Source: Mesorhizobium qingshengii
GTDB taxonomy: Bacteria > Pseudomonadota > Alphaproteobacteria > Rhizobiales > Rhizobiaceae
Assembly (NCBI RefSeq): GCF_027563465.1
Contig: NZ_JAPFQA010000002.1
Span: forward strand, 434,001 to 498,000
Length of the DNA stretch: 64,000 nt
Direction of reading: 5' to 3'
The notes under the pieces were generated by a model. It worked only from the letters and a program-made list of their open reading frames with translations. It ran no database searches and had not been told where the DNA came from. Position 1 is the stretch's first letter; each line of letters begins with the position of its first letter. Position numbers and translations under genes: made by a program. Below are positions 37,293 through 47,834 of this stretch, piece after piece.

Positions 37293-38009
37293 TTACGCCA
37301 CCGCCATCTGCTGGAGGCTGACCAGGCGATGGATGCCTTTCTTGGCCAGGCCCATCAATTCCGCGAACTGTTCCTCGGAGAACGGCTCGCCCTCGGCGGT
37401 GCCCTGGATCTCGACGATGCCGCCCTTGCCGGTCATGACGAAGTTGGCATCGGTACCGGCCGCCGAATCCTCGAGATAATCGAGGTCGATGACCGGCTGG
37501 CCGTCATGGATGCCGCAGGAAATGGCCGCGACATGATCCTTCAGCACCTTGGCGACACTGGCCATCTGCCGCGCTTCCATCCAGCGCAGGCAGTCGTACA
37601 GCGCGACCCAGCCGCCGGTGATCGAGGCGGTGCGGGTGCCGCCATCGGCCTGGATGACGTCGCAGTCGACGGTGATCTGCTGTTCGCCCAGCGCCTGCAG
37701 GTCGACCACGGCGCGCAAGGAGCGTCCGATCAGCCGCTGGATTTCCAGCGTGCGGCCACCCTGCTTGCCCGCGGAAGCCTCGCGGCGCATGCGCTCGCCG
37801 GTCGAGCGCGGCAGCATGCCGTATTCCGCCGTCACCCAGCCCTTGCCGGAATTGCGCATCCAGCCCGGCACCTTTTCCTCGAGGCTTGCCGTGCACAGGA
37901 CATGGGTGTCGCCGAACTTCACCAGGCACGAACCTTCGGCGTGCTTGGAGACGCCGCGCTCGAAGGAGATGGCGCGCATTTCGTCGAATTGGCGTTTGGA
38001 AGGGCGCAT
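37293..38009 (-). CDS. rph: Ribonuclease PH
   Basis: Phosphorolytic 3' trimming of tRNA precursors. The 238-residue protein has [14 protein letters not shown] near its start, [29 protein letters not shown] and the phosphate-binding [18 protein letters not shown] in the family order. It is divergent from hrcA across 200 bp that hold 22-bp tandem repeats. Confidence 0.96.
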   Translation of the reverse strand: MRPSKRQFDEMRAISFERGVSKHAEGSCLVKFGDTHVLCTASLEEKVPGWMRNSGKGWVTAEYGMLPRSTGERMRREASAGKQGGRTLEIQRLIGRSLRAVVDLQALGEQQITVDCDVIQADGGTRTASITGGWVALYDCLRWMEARQMASVAKVLKDHVAAISCGIHDGQPVIDLDYLEDSAAGTDANFVMTGKGGIVEIQGTAEGEPFSEEQFAELMGLAKKGIHRLVSLQQMAVA

Positions 38010-38101
38010 TCAGGCTGCTTTCTTGTCATTTTTCGGAATCTTGGCCGGCTTGTAGCCGCATGGGACGCACGGCGCAAAGGAAAATGGCCTGAACACCCGT
38101 A

Positions 38102-38159
38102 CAGACACCGGGGTGATCCGACGCAGACACCGGGGTGATCTGAGACAGACACCGGGTTG
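38102..38159. repeat. 22-bp tandem direct repeats (2.6 copies) between rph and hrcA
   Basis: CAGACACCGGGG-type units start at 38102, 38124 and 38146 with an exact 22-bp period; the third copy is truncated and ends GGGTTG. The two complete units differ at only a few bases. The block lies about 50 bp before the hrcA start and between divergent promoters. The spacing of two helical turns suggests a binding site array, but a residual repeat from a mobile element is possible. Confidence 0.8.
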
Positions 38160-38209
38160 CGCGGGCCGTGGTGAAGTCTATATCCTTGATACGGAGGTTT
38201 TTGGCCGCA

Positions 38210-39307
38210 ATGACCAAGGCAGTCGATCCCAGTTCGCAGTCGCCCGTGCTTCAATCGCCCGTACTTCAGGCGCTCGACATGCGCTCGCGCGACATCTTCC
38301 GGCGCATCGTCGATTCCTATCTCAGGGACGGGGAACCGGTGGGATCACGCAGCCTGTCGCGCATTCTGCCGTCCTCGCTGTCGCCCGCCACCATCCGCAA
38401 TGTGATGAGCGACCTCGAGCATCTCGGCCTGATCTACGCCCCGCACATCTCCGCCGGCCGGCTGCCGACCCAGGCGGGCCTGCGTTTCTTCGTCGACGCC
38501 TTCATGGAGCTGGGCGACCTCTCCGACGAGGAACGCCGCACCATCGAGGCGCAGGTGAGGGCGTCCGGCTCGGGCGCGACGCTGGAACACATGCTGACCG
38601 AGGCCAGCCAGATGCTGTCGGGCATGTCGCGCGGCGCCGGCCTGGTGCTTGCCGCCAAGAACGAGGTGGCGCTGAAGCACATCGAATTCATCCAGCTCGA
38701 GCCGACCAAGGCGCTGGCGGTGCTGGTGTCGCAGAATGGCGACGTCGAAAACCGCGTCGTCGACCTGCCCGCCGGCATCACCGTCTCGCAACTGCACGAG
38801 GCGTCGAATTTCCTCAACGCCCATATCCGTGGCCGAACGCTGGCCGAGGCGCGGGTGGAGATCGCCCGCATCAAGGAAGAGACCAGGGCGGCGCTCGACA
38901 CGCTGTCGCAGGACCTGGTCGAGAAGGGCCTGGCGGTGTGGGCGGGTGCCGACAGCGGCCTGCCGGCGCGGCTCATCGTGCGCGGCCGTGCCAATCTGCT
39001 CGAAAACGTCACCGCCCAGGCCGACATCGAATTGCTGCGGCACCTGTTCGAGGACATGGAAACGCAGGACGGGCTGATCCAGCTGCTTGACCTTGCCGAG
39101 GAGGGGTCGGGCGTGCGCATCTTCATCGGCTCGGAAAACAAGCTGTTTTCGCTGTCGGGTTCGTCGCTGGTGGTCGCGCCCTATCGCGACAAGGATGCGC
39201 GTGTCGTCGGCGCGCTCGGCGTCATCGGCCCGACCCGGCTGAATTATGCCCGCATCGTGCCGATGGTCGACTATACCGCACAGCTGATTTCCCGCATGCT
39301 GCGCTAA
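38210..39307 (+). CDS. hrcA: Heat-inducible transcription repressor HrcA
   Basis: Binds CIRCE elements to repress heat-shock operons such as groESL. From ATG 38210 the product is 365 residues, close to the family length, with an N-terminal winged helix ([20 protein letters not shown], then [19 protein letters not shown] and [16 protein letters not shown]) and the C-terminal [18 protein letters not shown] region. GGAGG lies at 38193-38197, somewhat far from the ATG. I see no CIRCE in this window. grpE, often next to it, is absent here. Confidence 0.95.
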   Translation: MTKAVDPSSQSPVLQSPVLQALDMRSRDIFRRIVDSYLRDGEPVGSRSLSRILPSSLSPATIRNVMSDLEHLGLIYAPHISAGRLPTQAGLRFFVDAFMELGDLSDEERRTIEAQVRASGSGATLEHMLTEASQMLSGMSRGAGLVLAAKNEVALKHIEFIQLEPTKALAVLVSQNGDVENRVVDLPAGITVSQLHEASNFLNAHIRGRTLAEARVEIARIKEETRAALDTLSQDLVEKGLAVWAGADSGLPARLIVRGRANLLENVTAQADIELLRHLFEDMETQDGLIQLLDLAEEGSGVRIFIGSENKLFSLSGSSLVVAPYRDKDARVVGALGVIGPTRLNYARIVPMVDYTAQLISRMLR

Positions 39308-39446
39308 GGTGTTGATATTCAGGTGATGCCGGCCTGCAAATGGCGGCTTCCTGCGCTTCCGGTGCTCACGTACTTCAAGTACGCTCCGCTCCGGTTCTCG
39401 GAAACCACCATTTTCGGCTCGGCCTGACCTGAATCTCCACACCTTA
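39305..39446. repeat. 142-bp near-palindrome after hrcA
   Basis: Arms 39305-39324 and 39427-39446 are reverse complements with two mismatches in 20. The symmetry continues inward (AAATGG/CCATTT) to a centre near TACTTCAAGTA. It fills the gap between hrcA and the next small gene and probably forms one large hairpin or two cruciform arms. Confidence 0.8.
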
Positions 39447-39483
39447 GTCCCAAAATCGAAACAGGCTGCCAAGGAGAAAAACA

Positions 39484-39681
39484 ATGGCTCTCGAAGAACT
39501 CAAGGCCCGGATCAGCCTGCTGCTGGAGGAAATGGTCAACCAGCCGGAGGACCAGCACGAAATCCAGGAACAATTGCGCGAAAAGCTGCGGGAAATGCGC
39601 GCCATGGGCCTGCCGTTGCCGGCCGATCTCGTCGCGCTGGAAAAACGCCTCGACGACGATTTTTACGCCGCCGGGAGTTGA
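39484..39681 (+). CDS. Small conserved acidic helical protein
   Basis: The 65-residue protein follows AAGGAG and is almost wholly helical by its heptad-like pattern (LEELKARISLLLEEMVNQPE, EIQEQLREKLREM). No cysteine, signal or membrane segment. It resembles a small hypothetical protein seen in Rhizobiales, but I cannot name a function. It sits downstream of hrcA after the palindrome. Confidence 0.75.
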   Translation: MALEELKARISLLLEEMVNQPEDQHEIQEQLREKLREMRAMGLPLPADLVALEKRLDDDFYAAGS

Positions 39682-39775
39682 GCCCGGACCTTCGTTTCCT
39701 TCAACTCATCGTGTGAGACGGAACCGAGGGACAGAACCGGCCGTTGGTTTCCTTCGCGACCAGGTGGAGGACAAA

Positions 39776-41125
39776 ATGATCCGATTGGCCGGACTGGTGC
39801 TTCCCGCACTGTTTCTCACCACCGCCGCTTTCGCCCAGCAGGCGGATCAGCCGGTGCTGAAGGGCGCGGCCGCCTTCGGCGACTGGCGTGCCGACAGGCC
39901 GGGGGTGCGCCGCCTGATCAGGCCGGAAGACCTGCCGAAGCCCTACGTCACCAAATCCGCTTCGAACAGCGCCGGCCTCGCCGAAAGGCCGGCTGGTGCC
40001 AAACCACAATTGCCGCCGGGCTTTTCGGCCGAGCTGGTCGCGTCGGGCATCGACAATCCGCGCGTCGTGCGCGTCGCGCCGAACGGCGACCTGTTCGTCG
40101 CCGACAGCGAAGCCAACCAGGTCCGCGTCTATCGCCTGGGCGAGGGCAGCGCCAAGCCCGCCAAGGACAGCATCTTCGCCGGCAACCTCAACCAGCCCTA
40201 TGGCATTGCCTTCTACCCGCCGGGCAACGATCCGCAATGGGTGTATGTCGCCAACAGCGACAGCATCGTGCGCTTTGCCTACCGCGATGGCGACCTGAAG
40301 GCCGCTGGCGCGCCGGAAACCATCGTCGACAACATCCCTGCCAATCATCACTGGACCCGCGACATCGTTTTCTCGTCGGATGGCAAGACGCTTTATCTGT
40401 CGGTCGGCTCGGGATCGAATGTCGCCGAGGACATGGGCAAGGCGCCGCAGGGTGGGCTCGCGGCGTGGGCGAAGTCAAAGCCGCTGGGTGCGGCCTGGGG
40501 TTCCGAGGATGGACGTGCCGATGTGCTGGCCTTCGATCCGGACGGCAAGAATGGCCGCATCGTCGCCACCGGCCTGCGCAACTGTTCGGGCATGACGGTT
40601 CAGCCGGCGACCGGCGCGCTGTGGTGCGTGGTCAACGAGCGCGATGCGCTGGGCGACAATGTGCCGTCTGAATACGCAACTGTCATCAAACAGGGCGCCT
40701 TCTATGGCTGGCCCTGGTATTATATCGGCAACAACGAGGATCCGCGCCACAAGGGCGAACGCCCCGATCTTGCCGGCAAGGCAACCCTTCCCGATGTGCT
40801 GATGCAGGCACATTCGGCGCCGCTCAACATCGCCTTCTACGACGGGAAGACTTTTCCCCAGGAGTACCAGGGCGACGCTTTTGTGGCCCTGCACGGTTCG
40901 TGGAACCGCGGCAACAGGACCGGGTACAAGGTCGTGCGCCTGCTGTTCAGGGATGGCAAGCCGACCGGCGAATACGAGGATTTCATCACCGGCTTCGTCA
41001 TCTCCAACGGCGAGGTGTGGGGACGGCCGGTCGGCGTGGCGGTGGCAAGCGACGGCGCGCTGATCGTCAGCGAAGATGGCAACGGCACCATCTGGCGCGT
41101 CACCTATGGCGGCGGTCGCTCCTGA
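39776..41125 (+). CDS. PQQ-type sugar (L-sorbosone) dehydrogenase family protein
   Basis: The 449-residue precursor, from ATG 39776 after GGAGG, has a signal peptide (cleaved about AAFA-QQ) and a beta-propeller of the soluble glucose/sorbosone dehydrogenase family, with NPRVVRVAPNGDLFVADSEA, GSGSNVAEDMG and the C-terminal GRPVGVAVASDGALIVSEDG. The expected cofactor is PQQ and the location periplasmic. Substrate unproven. No PQQ genes are adjacent. Confidence 0.9.
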   Translation: MIRLAGLVLPALFLTTAAFAQQADQPVLKGAAAFGDWRADRPGVRRLIRPEDLPKPYVTKSASNSAGLAERPAGAKPQLPPGFSAELVASGIDNPRVVRVAPNGDLFVADSEANQVRVYRLGEGSAKPAKDSIFAGNLNQPYGIAFYPPGNDPQWVYVANSDSIVRFAYRDGDLKAAGAPETIVDNIPANHHWTRDIVFSSDGKTLYLSVGSGSNVAEDMGKAPQGGLAAWAKSKPLGAAWGSEDGRADVLAFDPDGKNGRIVATGLRNCSGMTVQPATGALWCVVNERDALGDNVPSEYATVIKQGAFYGWPWYYIGNNEDPRHKGERPDLAGKATLPDVLMQAHSAPLNIAFYDGKTFPQEYQGDAFVALHGSWNRGNRTGYKVVRLLFRDGKPTGEYEDFITGFVISNGEVWGRPVGVAVASDGALIVSEDGNGTIWRVTYGGGRS

Positions 41126-41139
41126 TCCTGCTCGGCAGG

Positions 41140-41231
41140 GCAGACCCCTCACCCGGATTGCCAACGCCGCCGCCAGACTCCTCTTCCGCTGGGACAAGGT
41201 GTGCGCGAAGCGGCCGGATGAGGGGGTCTGC
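41140..41231. repeat. Intergenic inverted repeat after the sugar dehydrogenase gene
   Basis: GCAGACCCCTCACCCG (41140-41155) and CGGATGAGGGGGTCTGC (41215-41231) are near-perfect inverted arms. It belongs with the CCCCTCATCCG-type elements seen elsewhere in this window and may help terminate transcription before the LysE gene. Confidence 0.6.
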
Positions 41232-41330
41232 GGGTGTCGCAGCAATATCTGGTGCAATGGATTCCGACCCCAGGGAATTCAACCCTGGTCCGTTGCATGC
41301 GACAAGGCCTTCTGATCTGAGACCAATGCC

Positions 41331-41948
41331 ATGACCCTCACCGGATTCCTCGCCTACAGTGCCGCTCTCGGCATCGCTGCCGCCATTCCCGGCCCCGGCA
41401 TCACCGCGCTCGTCGCACGCGCGCTCGGCTCCGGCTTCCGCTCGTCGCTGGCAATGTCCTTCGGCCTGATGCTAGGCGACCTCACCTATCTGACCGCCGT
41501 GGTGCTTGGCCTCGCTTTCGTCGCGCAGACCTTCGGCATGGTCTTTCTCGCCATCAAATGGCTGGGCGTCGCTTATCTCGCCTTCCTTGGCTGGCGCTTC
41601 TGGAACAGCGGCATCACGCCCGAGACGGTCGAGGCAAGGAAAGGCAAGGGCGGGCTGCTGTCGAGCTTTGTCGCCGGCCTCACCGTCACGCTCGGCAATC
41701 CGAAGACGATGATCTTCTATCTCGCCATCACGCCGACCATCGTCGACCTGAAGACCATCACGCTGGCCGACTACGGCATTCTCGTCGCGCTGACGATCGT
41801 CGTGCTCCTGGTGGTGCTGCTGCCATATCTGGCGTTGGCGGCCAAGGCGCGCTGGTTCCTCAAATCGCCGCGCGCGCTCAAGGCGCTGAACCGCACCGCC
41901 GCCGGCTTCATGGTCGGCGCCGCAGCGGCGATCGCCGCCCGTCAGTAG
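41331..41948 (+). CDS. LysE family amino-acid exporter
   Basis: The 205-residue membrane protein has six helices and the family N-terminus AAAIPGPGITALVARALGSG, plus GNPKTMIFYLAI in the centre. LysE/RhtB proteins export basic or small neutral amino acids. The substrate cannot be told. It precedes the second cysK with a 200-bp gap, so a role in exporting cysteine-related compounds is possible but unsupported. Confidence 0.92.
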   Translation: MTLTGFLAYSAALGIAAAIPGPGITALVARALGSGFRSSLAMSFGLMLGDLTYLTAVVLGLAFVAQTFGMVFLAIKWLGVAYLAFLGWRFWNSGITPETVEARKGKGGLLSSFVAGLTVTLGNPKTMIFYLAITPTIVDLKTITLADYGILVALTIVVLLVVLLPYLALAAKARWFLKSPRALKALNRTAAGFMVGAAAAIAARQ

Positions 41949-42145
41949 GGCTCTTTCGGCCAAAATATTCCCGGGACTGACTTTTCCGGGAAATGCTTTT
42001 CCGGGACCGGGGCGTTTTAGACACGGGTCCCACTCGGATATTTTCAATCGACAGTCTATCTTGCGCGACCGAAGGCTCTATCTTGCCGGCTGCAGTGCCA
42101 CTTGCCTGAAATCCTCACTTGCCTGAAGTTCTGGGAGCGAAACCA

Positions 42146-43126
<981 letters not shown>

Positions 43127-43256
43127 GGACGGGTTTCGGCCGGCTAGACCGTCTGGTCCGTTGAAAAGAGCTTCGTGGCCGCCGTTGCGCGCTTGAGTGC
43201 AAGGCGGCTTGCGTGTCAAATCCGCTGCCGGCCACGCGCCGGCGGGGGAGGATTTC

Positions 43257-43883
43257 ATGTACAAGCTCTACACCCGTCCGGGCAGCGGCGGCTTCGTCGT
43301 CGAGGCGGCACTGACGCTGGCGAACGCGCCATTCGAGCAGATCGACGTGCCGAAGACGGACCAGCCCGATCCGACCTTCCTCGGCATCAGCCCCTTGAAC
43401 CAGGTGCCGGTGCTGACCTTGCCGGACGGCCGCTCGATGACCGAATCGGCGGCGATCTGCGTCCTGCTTGCCGAACGCCATCCCGACGCCAGACTGGCGC
43501 CGGCGATCGACGCGCCCGCCCGCGCCGACTTCCTGCGCTGGATGGCCTTCATGTCGTCGGTTCTCTATCCGGCGGTGCTGCGTTTCTACTACGCGAACCG
43601 CTATACGTCCGATGCCGACGGCACGAAAGCGGTCAAACAGGCGGCCATTGCCGAGATGGACCGCGGCTTTGCCGTTCTCGATACCGCTCTCGATGGCCAT
43701 GACTGGCTGGTCGGCGACCTGATGTCGCTGGCCGACATCTATCTCGTCATGCTGGTGGCCTGGCATCCCGACGTCGACAAAGCCCGTACGGCCTGGCCGA
43801 ACATCGAACGGCTGTGGGCCAGGCTGCGCGACCATCCGCTGATGAAGAAGCTCAACACATCGCACGAGATGTGGCCGATCTGA
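43257..43883 (+). CDS. Glutathione S-transferase family protein
   Basis: The 208-residue protein, from ATG 43257 after GGGGGAGG, has the thioredoxin-fold N-terminus MYKLYTRPGSGGFVVEAALT and NQVPVLTLPDGRSMTES, with the helical C-domain segment LVGDLMSLADIYLVML. Substrate unknown. It is convergent with the sigma factor gene, 22 bp apart. Confidence 0.92.
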   Translation: MYKLYTRPGSGGFVVEAALTLANAPFEQIDVPKTDQPDPTFLGISPLNQVPVLTLPDGRSMTESAAICVLLAERHPDARLAPAIDAPARADFLRWMAFMSSVLYPAVLRFYYANRYTSDADGTKAVKQAAIAEMDRGFAVLDTALDGHDWLVGDLMSLADIYLVMLVAWHPDVDKARTAWPNIERLWARLRDHPLMKKLNTSHEMWPI

Positions 43884-43904
43884 ACGGGCTGTTGGAAGCG
43901 AGGC

Positions 43905-45152
43905 TCAATTTCGGAGCGCTGCCCGTTTTCCCTGCAGGAAGCGGCGCACCGCCGGATCGCTTTCGAGGCCGATCGCCCGCTCATATGCGTCGGTCGCCAA
44001 CTGCACCTGACCCAGCCTGGCCAGCAGACCCGCCCGGGCTGCCCAGTAGGGCTGATAGTCATCGAGCCGCTTGTCGTCGCCCAGCACGTAGAGGGCCGCC
44101 AGTCCCGCCGCGGCGCCCTCGGCTTCGGCGATCGCCACCGCGCGGTTGATCGCCACCACCGGCGATCCCGCGACCGAAAGCAGCGCGTCGTAGAGCTCGC
44201 GGATCGCCACCCAGTCGGTGCGCCCGGTCCGCCGTCGTGTCGCATGGGCGGATTGCACGGCTGCCTCGAGTTGGTAGCGGCCGATGATGCCCCTGCTGGC
44301 GGCGCGACCGAGCAAGGCTTCCGCCTCGTCGACCAAGGCGTGATCCCAAAGCGCGCAATCCTGCTCGGCGAGCGGCACATAATCTCCGGCCGCATCGCGC
44401 CGCGCGGCGCGGCGCGCTTCGGCAAATAGCATCAGCGACAGCAGGCCGAGCGCCTCCGGCTCATCAGGCAGCAGCGAGGCCACCAGCCGGCCGAGCCAGA
44501 TGCCTTCGGTGGCGAGGTTGCGACGCCGCGTCTCGGTGCCAGCCGGGTCGGACCAGCCTTCGGCGAAGGTCGCGTAGATGGCTTCCAGCACCGCATCCAG
44601 CCGCTCGCCGAGTTCGGCCCGCTCAGGCACGCGGAACGGAATGCCGGTTTCGCGGATGCGGGTCTTGGCGCGCACCAGGCGCTGACCCATCGTTGCCGGT
44701 GAGACCAGGAAGGCGGAAGCGATCGCCGCCGCGTCGAAGCCCAGCACAGTCTGCAGGATCAGCGGTGCCCGCACGCCCGATTCGATCGCCGGATGGGCGC
44801 AAGCGAACATCAGCCGCAGCCGTTCGTCGGGCAGATCTTCATCGGTCATGCGCGCCTCCACCTCCTCGGCGATCAGCTTGAGATGGTCACGGCCGGCCTC
44901 GCTGGTCAGCCGCCGCCGGACCGCATCGACGCGTCGCCGCCGCGCCACCGCCAGCAGCCAGGCTTCCGGCTTTTCAGGCACGCCGGTTCGCGGCCAGCGT
45001 TCGAGCGCCGCGGCAAAGGCATCGGCCAGCGCGTCCTCGGCGCCGGCCACGTCGCGGGACCGTGCCGAGAGATAGGCGATCAGCTTGCCGTAGCTTTGCC
45101 GGGCGGCCGCCTCCGCGACCGCCCGCGCGGTATCTGATCCGGTAGCGGTCAC
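43905..45152 (-). CDS. ECF42-type RNA polymerase sigma factor with C-terminal extension
   Basis: The 415-residue protein has sigma-70 region 2 (residues about 20-85, AGAEDALADAFAAALERWP), region 4 (about 120-175, LGFDAAAIASAFLVSPATMG) and a 200-residue C-terminal extension with TPR-like helices (DUF6596 type), which marks the ECF42 group. In that group the extension, rather than an anti-sigma factor, is needed for activity. It overlaps the upstream DGPF gene by 4 bp, the hallmark ECF42 neighbour. Confidence 0.9.
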   Translation of the reverse strand: MTATGSDTARAVAEAAARQSYGKLIAYLSARSRDVAGAEDALADAFAAALERWPRTGVPEKPEAWLLAVARRRRVDAVRRRLTSEAGRDHLKLIAEEVEARMTDEDLPDERLRLMFACAHPAIESGVRAPLILQTVLGFDAAAIASAFLVSPATMGQRLVRAKTRIRETGIPFRVPERAELGERLDAVLEAIYATFAEGWSDPAGTETRRRNLATEGIWLGRLVASLLPDEPEALGLLSLMLFAEARRAARRDAAGDYVPLAEQDCALWDHALVDEAEALLGRAASRGIIGRYQLEAAVQSAHATRRRTGRTDWVAIRELYDALLSVAGSPVVAINRAVAIAEAEGAAAGLAALYVLGDDKRLDDYQPYWAARAGLLARLGQVQLATDAYERAIGLESDPAVRRFLQGKRAALRN

Positions 45153-45526
45153 GCAGCAGTATACTTTGTCATGTATTCCGCCATCGGCCAGATCGGCCGC
45201 ACTTCCAGAGTGCCGGCGCTGGCACCAGGACAGCGCGACGCCCAGGAAATTGCCGCGTCCATGTCCGGCACTTCGATCATGTAGTAGCCACCAAGCTGTT
45301 CCTTGGTGTCGGCATAGGGGCCGTCAAGCACGTTGGTCTTGCCGCCGGCCACCCGCACGGAGGTTGCCACCGACGTCGGCCTCAACCGCTCGCCGCCAAC
45401 GAACACGCCAGCTTTCTTCATCGCTTCGGTATAGGCGCCGTAAGCGGCGCTCATCTGGACGGCCGCCTCCTTGGGTGCCGCCGCCATTGCGGCTTCGTTG
45501 GAATAGATAAGAAGCAGATACTGCAT
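45149..45526 (-). CDS. YciI-like DGPF-domain protein, ECF42 partner
   Basis: The 125-residue protein starts best at ATG 45526, six bases after GGGAG; ATG 45532 is too close to that site. It has the family segments MQYLLLIYSNEAAM, VLDGPYADTKEQLGGYYMIE and EVRPIWPM. DGPF proteins are regularly encoded with ECF42 sigma factors and are probably their regulatory targets; their chemistry is unknown. It overlaps the sigma factor gene by 4 bp. Confidence 0.92.
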   Translation of the reverse strand: MQYLLLIYSNEAAMAAAPKEAAVQMSAAYGAYTEAMKKAGVFVGGERLRPTSVATSVRVAGGKTNVLDGPYADTKEQLGGYYMIEVPDMDAAISWASRCPGASAGTLEVRPIWPMAEYMTKYTAA

Positions 45527-45662
45527 GGTCATCTCCCGTGGTTACAGGGCCGCATCGTTGCGGGCCGAACGTATGTCGCGCGGCCATGTCCGATTTCGAC
45601 AGGCTGAAGAAAAACTTTCGCGCCTAGTCGGCCATTGTGCAAGGAGACGCTGGCCGACGCCG

Positions 45663-47381
45663 CTACCCAACGGCTGAACCAAGCGACGTTGCATCCCTGG
45701 AACCATGCGAGTCCACGGGCACGAGCCAGCCGCGATAGCGCACAATCAGCCCGGTGAGCGGATGCGAGATCTCGACATGAAAACGGAAGCGGCCATCCTC
45801 GACCGTTTCGTGGGATGTCGAGCGCGGGCAGAGCCACATCGGCAGCGGCAGGCCCAACAGGCTCCAGTGGCGCAGGACAAGGGACAGCTTTCCCTCCTCG
45901 GCCACCAGCGCCATGGCAAAGCTCAGTGGTCCGAAGCGTTCACAAAGCAGGCGATGCGAACGGCCCCGACCTGCGAACTGGCGGCTGGAAAAGCTATGCT
46001 TGCCGAAAGTCCGCGTCCATGTCTCCCCATTCCTGTCGACGTCGAAGCGGGCACGGACCGGGATGTCGGCGCTCGTCTTGGGGAAGCCGACCAGCGATGC
46101 CGTTAGCCGGCCAAGGATGTTTGATCCGCGCTCGACGCTGGCGCGACCTTCAGCTATTTTCGTGCAGTCGTGCATGCCCCGGATTTCCTCGGGCAGACGC
46201 TGCCAGGCATCGCCGAGCAGGACGGCATAGAGCTGTCCATCCGGATTAGCGTCCGTGTCGTCGCGAAAGCCGGTATGGATCGTCTTGACTGCAAACAGGG
46301 CTTCATAGTCGGCAAGCTCGAGATCTCTCACTGCAGCACGTGCCCCGGGTGTAGGTGCATGGCCGTCCAGCGTCTTTCGAACCAGCGCCTCGACCGCCAT
46401 CGACGGGATCAGTGGCCCGTCATCGCCTTCCGCCAGCAGATGCCACGAGCGCTTGACCGGCGCACCGGCCTGGCTGGCACCGGTGACTTCAACGAACATG
46501 CCGCCGCGATGTTCGCCCCAGCGCAGCCGGGTGGTTGCCCAATGCATCAGCGGGGCGAGCGGCGACAGCGAGCGAACCAGCCCGATGCGGACCAGCCAGG
46601 CCAGACCGACAAGAGCACGATGCAGGATTTCGGGTACCGGCCCGGCACCCATCCAGATGGTTTTGGCCTGCGGCCACAGTTCTCCCAACGCGCGCAGGTC
46701 CGGCACGTCGACGAGCGAAAACAGCGTGTTCTTCAGCGGCACGCGGCCCGGTGGCGCAATGGTGTAGCGCATCTGTTCGGTAAGCGGGTGGCCCTGCGTC
46801 TTGATGCCGTCGCTCACCAGCGCGACCGACTGGCCGGCGTAGCCAGCGATCGCCCGGATGACGTTTTCGCCGACGCCCGCGTAGGGCGACGGCGCGATGC
46901 CACCGGCGATCGTGTCGATCCTCGCCATGTCGGAGGACAGCCGGCGCACCACCGCCGCCGTCAGCACGGGAAAGCTGGAGACGCCGGAGAGCACGAACAG
47001 CCCGGCCCGCTTCGCAGCTGCATCGAAGGCCGGCACGCCAGCGACGAAATCCGAGCCGTCGGCGAGGTCGAGATAGTTGACGCGCTTGGCGATGCAGGCC
47101 TCGATCAGCCGATAACGGCCCTCGCCATAGGCCTGGAACGGGCCGCTGGCGTCGACCAGCGCGTCAGGGCGCAGCGACGCCAGTTGCGCGGCGAGATCGC
47201 CATCCCTGTCGAACACCGCCGGCACCAGCTGGGCAGCGACACCGCCACGGTGCCCGCACCAGGCCTCCGCCTTGGCCAGCGAGCGGCCGGCAACGATCAC
47301 TGTCAGGCGCGGCTCATTCACCAGCAGTTGGACGATGCGGCCGCCAAAAGTGCCGTAGCCGCCGACAATGAGAAGTTTCAT
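45663..47381 (-). CDS. Saccharopine-dehydrogenase-like protein with DUF4166
   Basis: The 572-residue protein has an N-terminal Rossmann domain of the saccharopine dehydrogenase type (LLIVGGYGTFGGRIVQLL, ALVDASGPFQAYG) and, from about residue 385, a DUF4166 domain (QRLPEEIRGMHD, FGPLSFAMALVAEEG, HWSLLGLPLPMWLCP). The true substrate is unknown; lysine metabolism should not be assumed. It lies just downstream of the damaged DCC gene, a frequent partner of DUF4166 proteins in rhizobia. Confidence 0.88.
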   Translation of the reverse strand: MKLLIVGGYGTFGGRIVQLLVNEPRLTVIVAGRSLAKAEAWCGHRGGVAAQLVPAVFDRDGDLAAQLASLRPDALVDASGPFQAYGEGRYRLIEACIAKRVNYLDLADGSDFVAGVPAFDAAAKRAGLFVLSGVSSFPVLTAAVVRRLSSDMARIDTIAGGIAPSPYAGVGENVIRAIAGYAGQSVALVSDGIKTQGHPLTEQMRYTIAPPGRVPLKNTLFSLVDVPDLRALGELWPQAKTIWMGAGPVPEILHRALVGLAWLVRIGLVRSLSPLAPLMHWATTRLRWGEHRGGMFVEVTGASQAGAPVKRSWHLLAEGDDGPLIPSMAVEALVRKTLDGHAPTPGARAAVRDLELADYEALFAVKTIHTGFRDDTDANPDGQLYAVLLGDAWQRLPEEIRGMHDCTKIAEGRASVERGSNILGRLTASLVGFPKTSADIPVRARFDVDRNGETWTRTFGKHSFSSRQFAGRGRSHRLLCERFGPLSFAMALVAEEGKLSLVLRHWSLLGLPLPMWLCPRSTSHETVEDGRFRFHVEISHPLTGLIVRYRGWLVPVDSHGSRDATSLGSAVG

Positions 47382-47405
47382 CCGCTGCTCCCCCCAGAGC
47401 CACTC

Positions 47406-47831
47406 TTAACCAAGGAACCGCTCCCGCATCTCGGCGGAAGGGACCTCGCAACTGTCCTTCCTGCCGAACAGGGCGTAGCGGTTCTTGGCAATGCGATTGT
47501 AGAGCCAGTCGCGAAGCGGGGGCGGCAGCAGCAACAGTACTCTGGCCGTCCGCCAGGGCCAGCCGAGTTCCGACATGGCGGCAACGAAGCTGTCGAGCCG
47601 TGCGAAGGCGACGCCGTCGACCAGGACGAGATTGGTTTCGTAGCTGTCCGTCCGCAGCCCGTGCTTGCTGAACAGCGCCTGGCCGAACGGCGACTGCGCG
47701 GTGGCGAAGCGGAAGCGGCTTTGGCGGTCGAGCCTGACCACCGTGCGGACGAAGCCGGAGCACATCACGCAGACGCCATCGAAGACGATCAGCGGATGGC
47801 GTGCATCGAAAGGCTCGGGGGGCGGCTTGGC
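47406..47831 (-). pseudogene. Thiol-disulfide oxidoreductase DCC family gene without usable start
   Basis: The frame encodes the full DCC domain: LIVFDGVCVMCSGFVR at its beginning and ALFGRKDSCEVPSAEM at its end. The frame is open only to an in-frame TAA at 47832-47834, and no ATG, GTG or TTG lies between that stop and the conserved DGVC motif. The first possible starts (GTG 47768, ATG 47765) would remove the first cysteine of the CxxC. An 18-bp tandem duplication (47835-47870) abuts the stop. The gene is probably 5'-broken, unless an unusual start is used. Confidence 0.6.
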
Positions 47832-47834
47832 TTA

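Noticed and set aside
38102..38159. Possible CRISPR array in the rph-hrcA gap
   Set aside because: The repeats are directly adjacent with no spacers, only 2.6 copies are present, and no cas genes are nearby.
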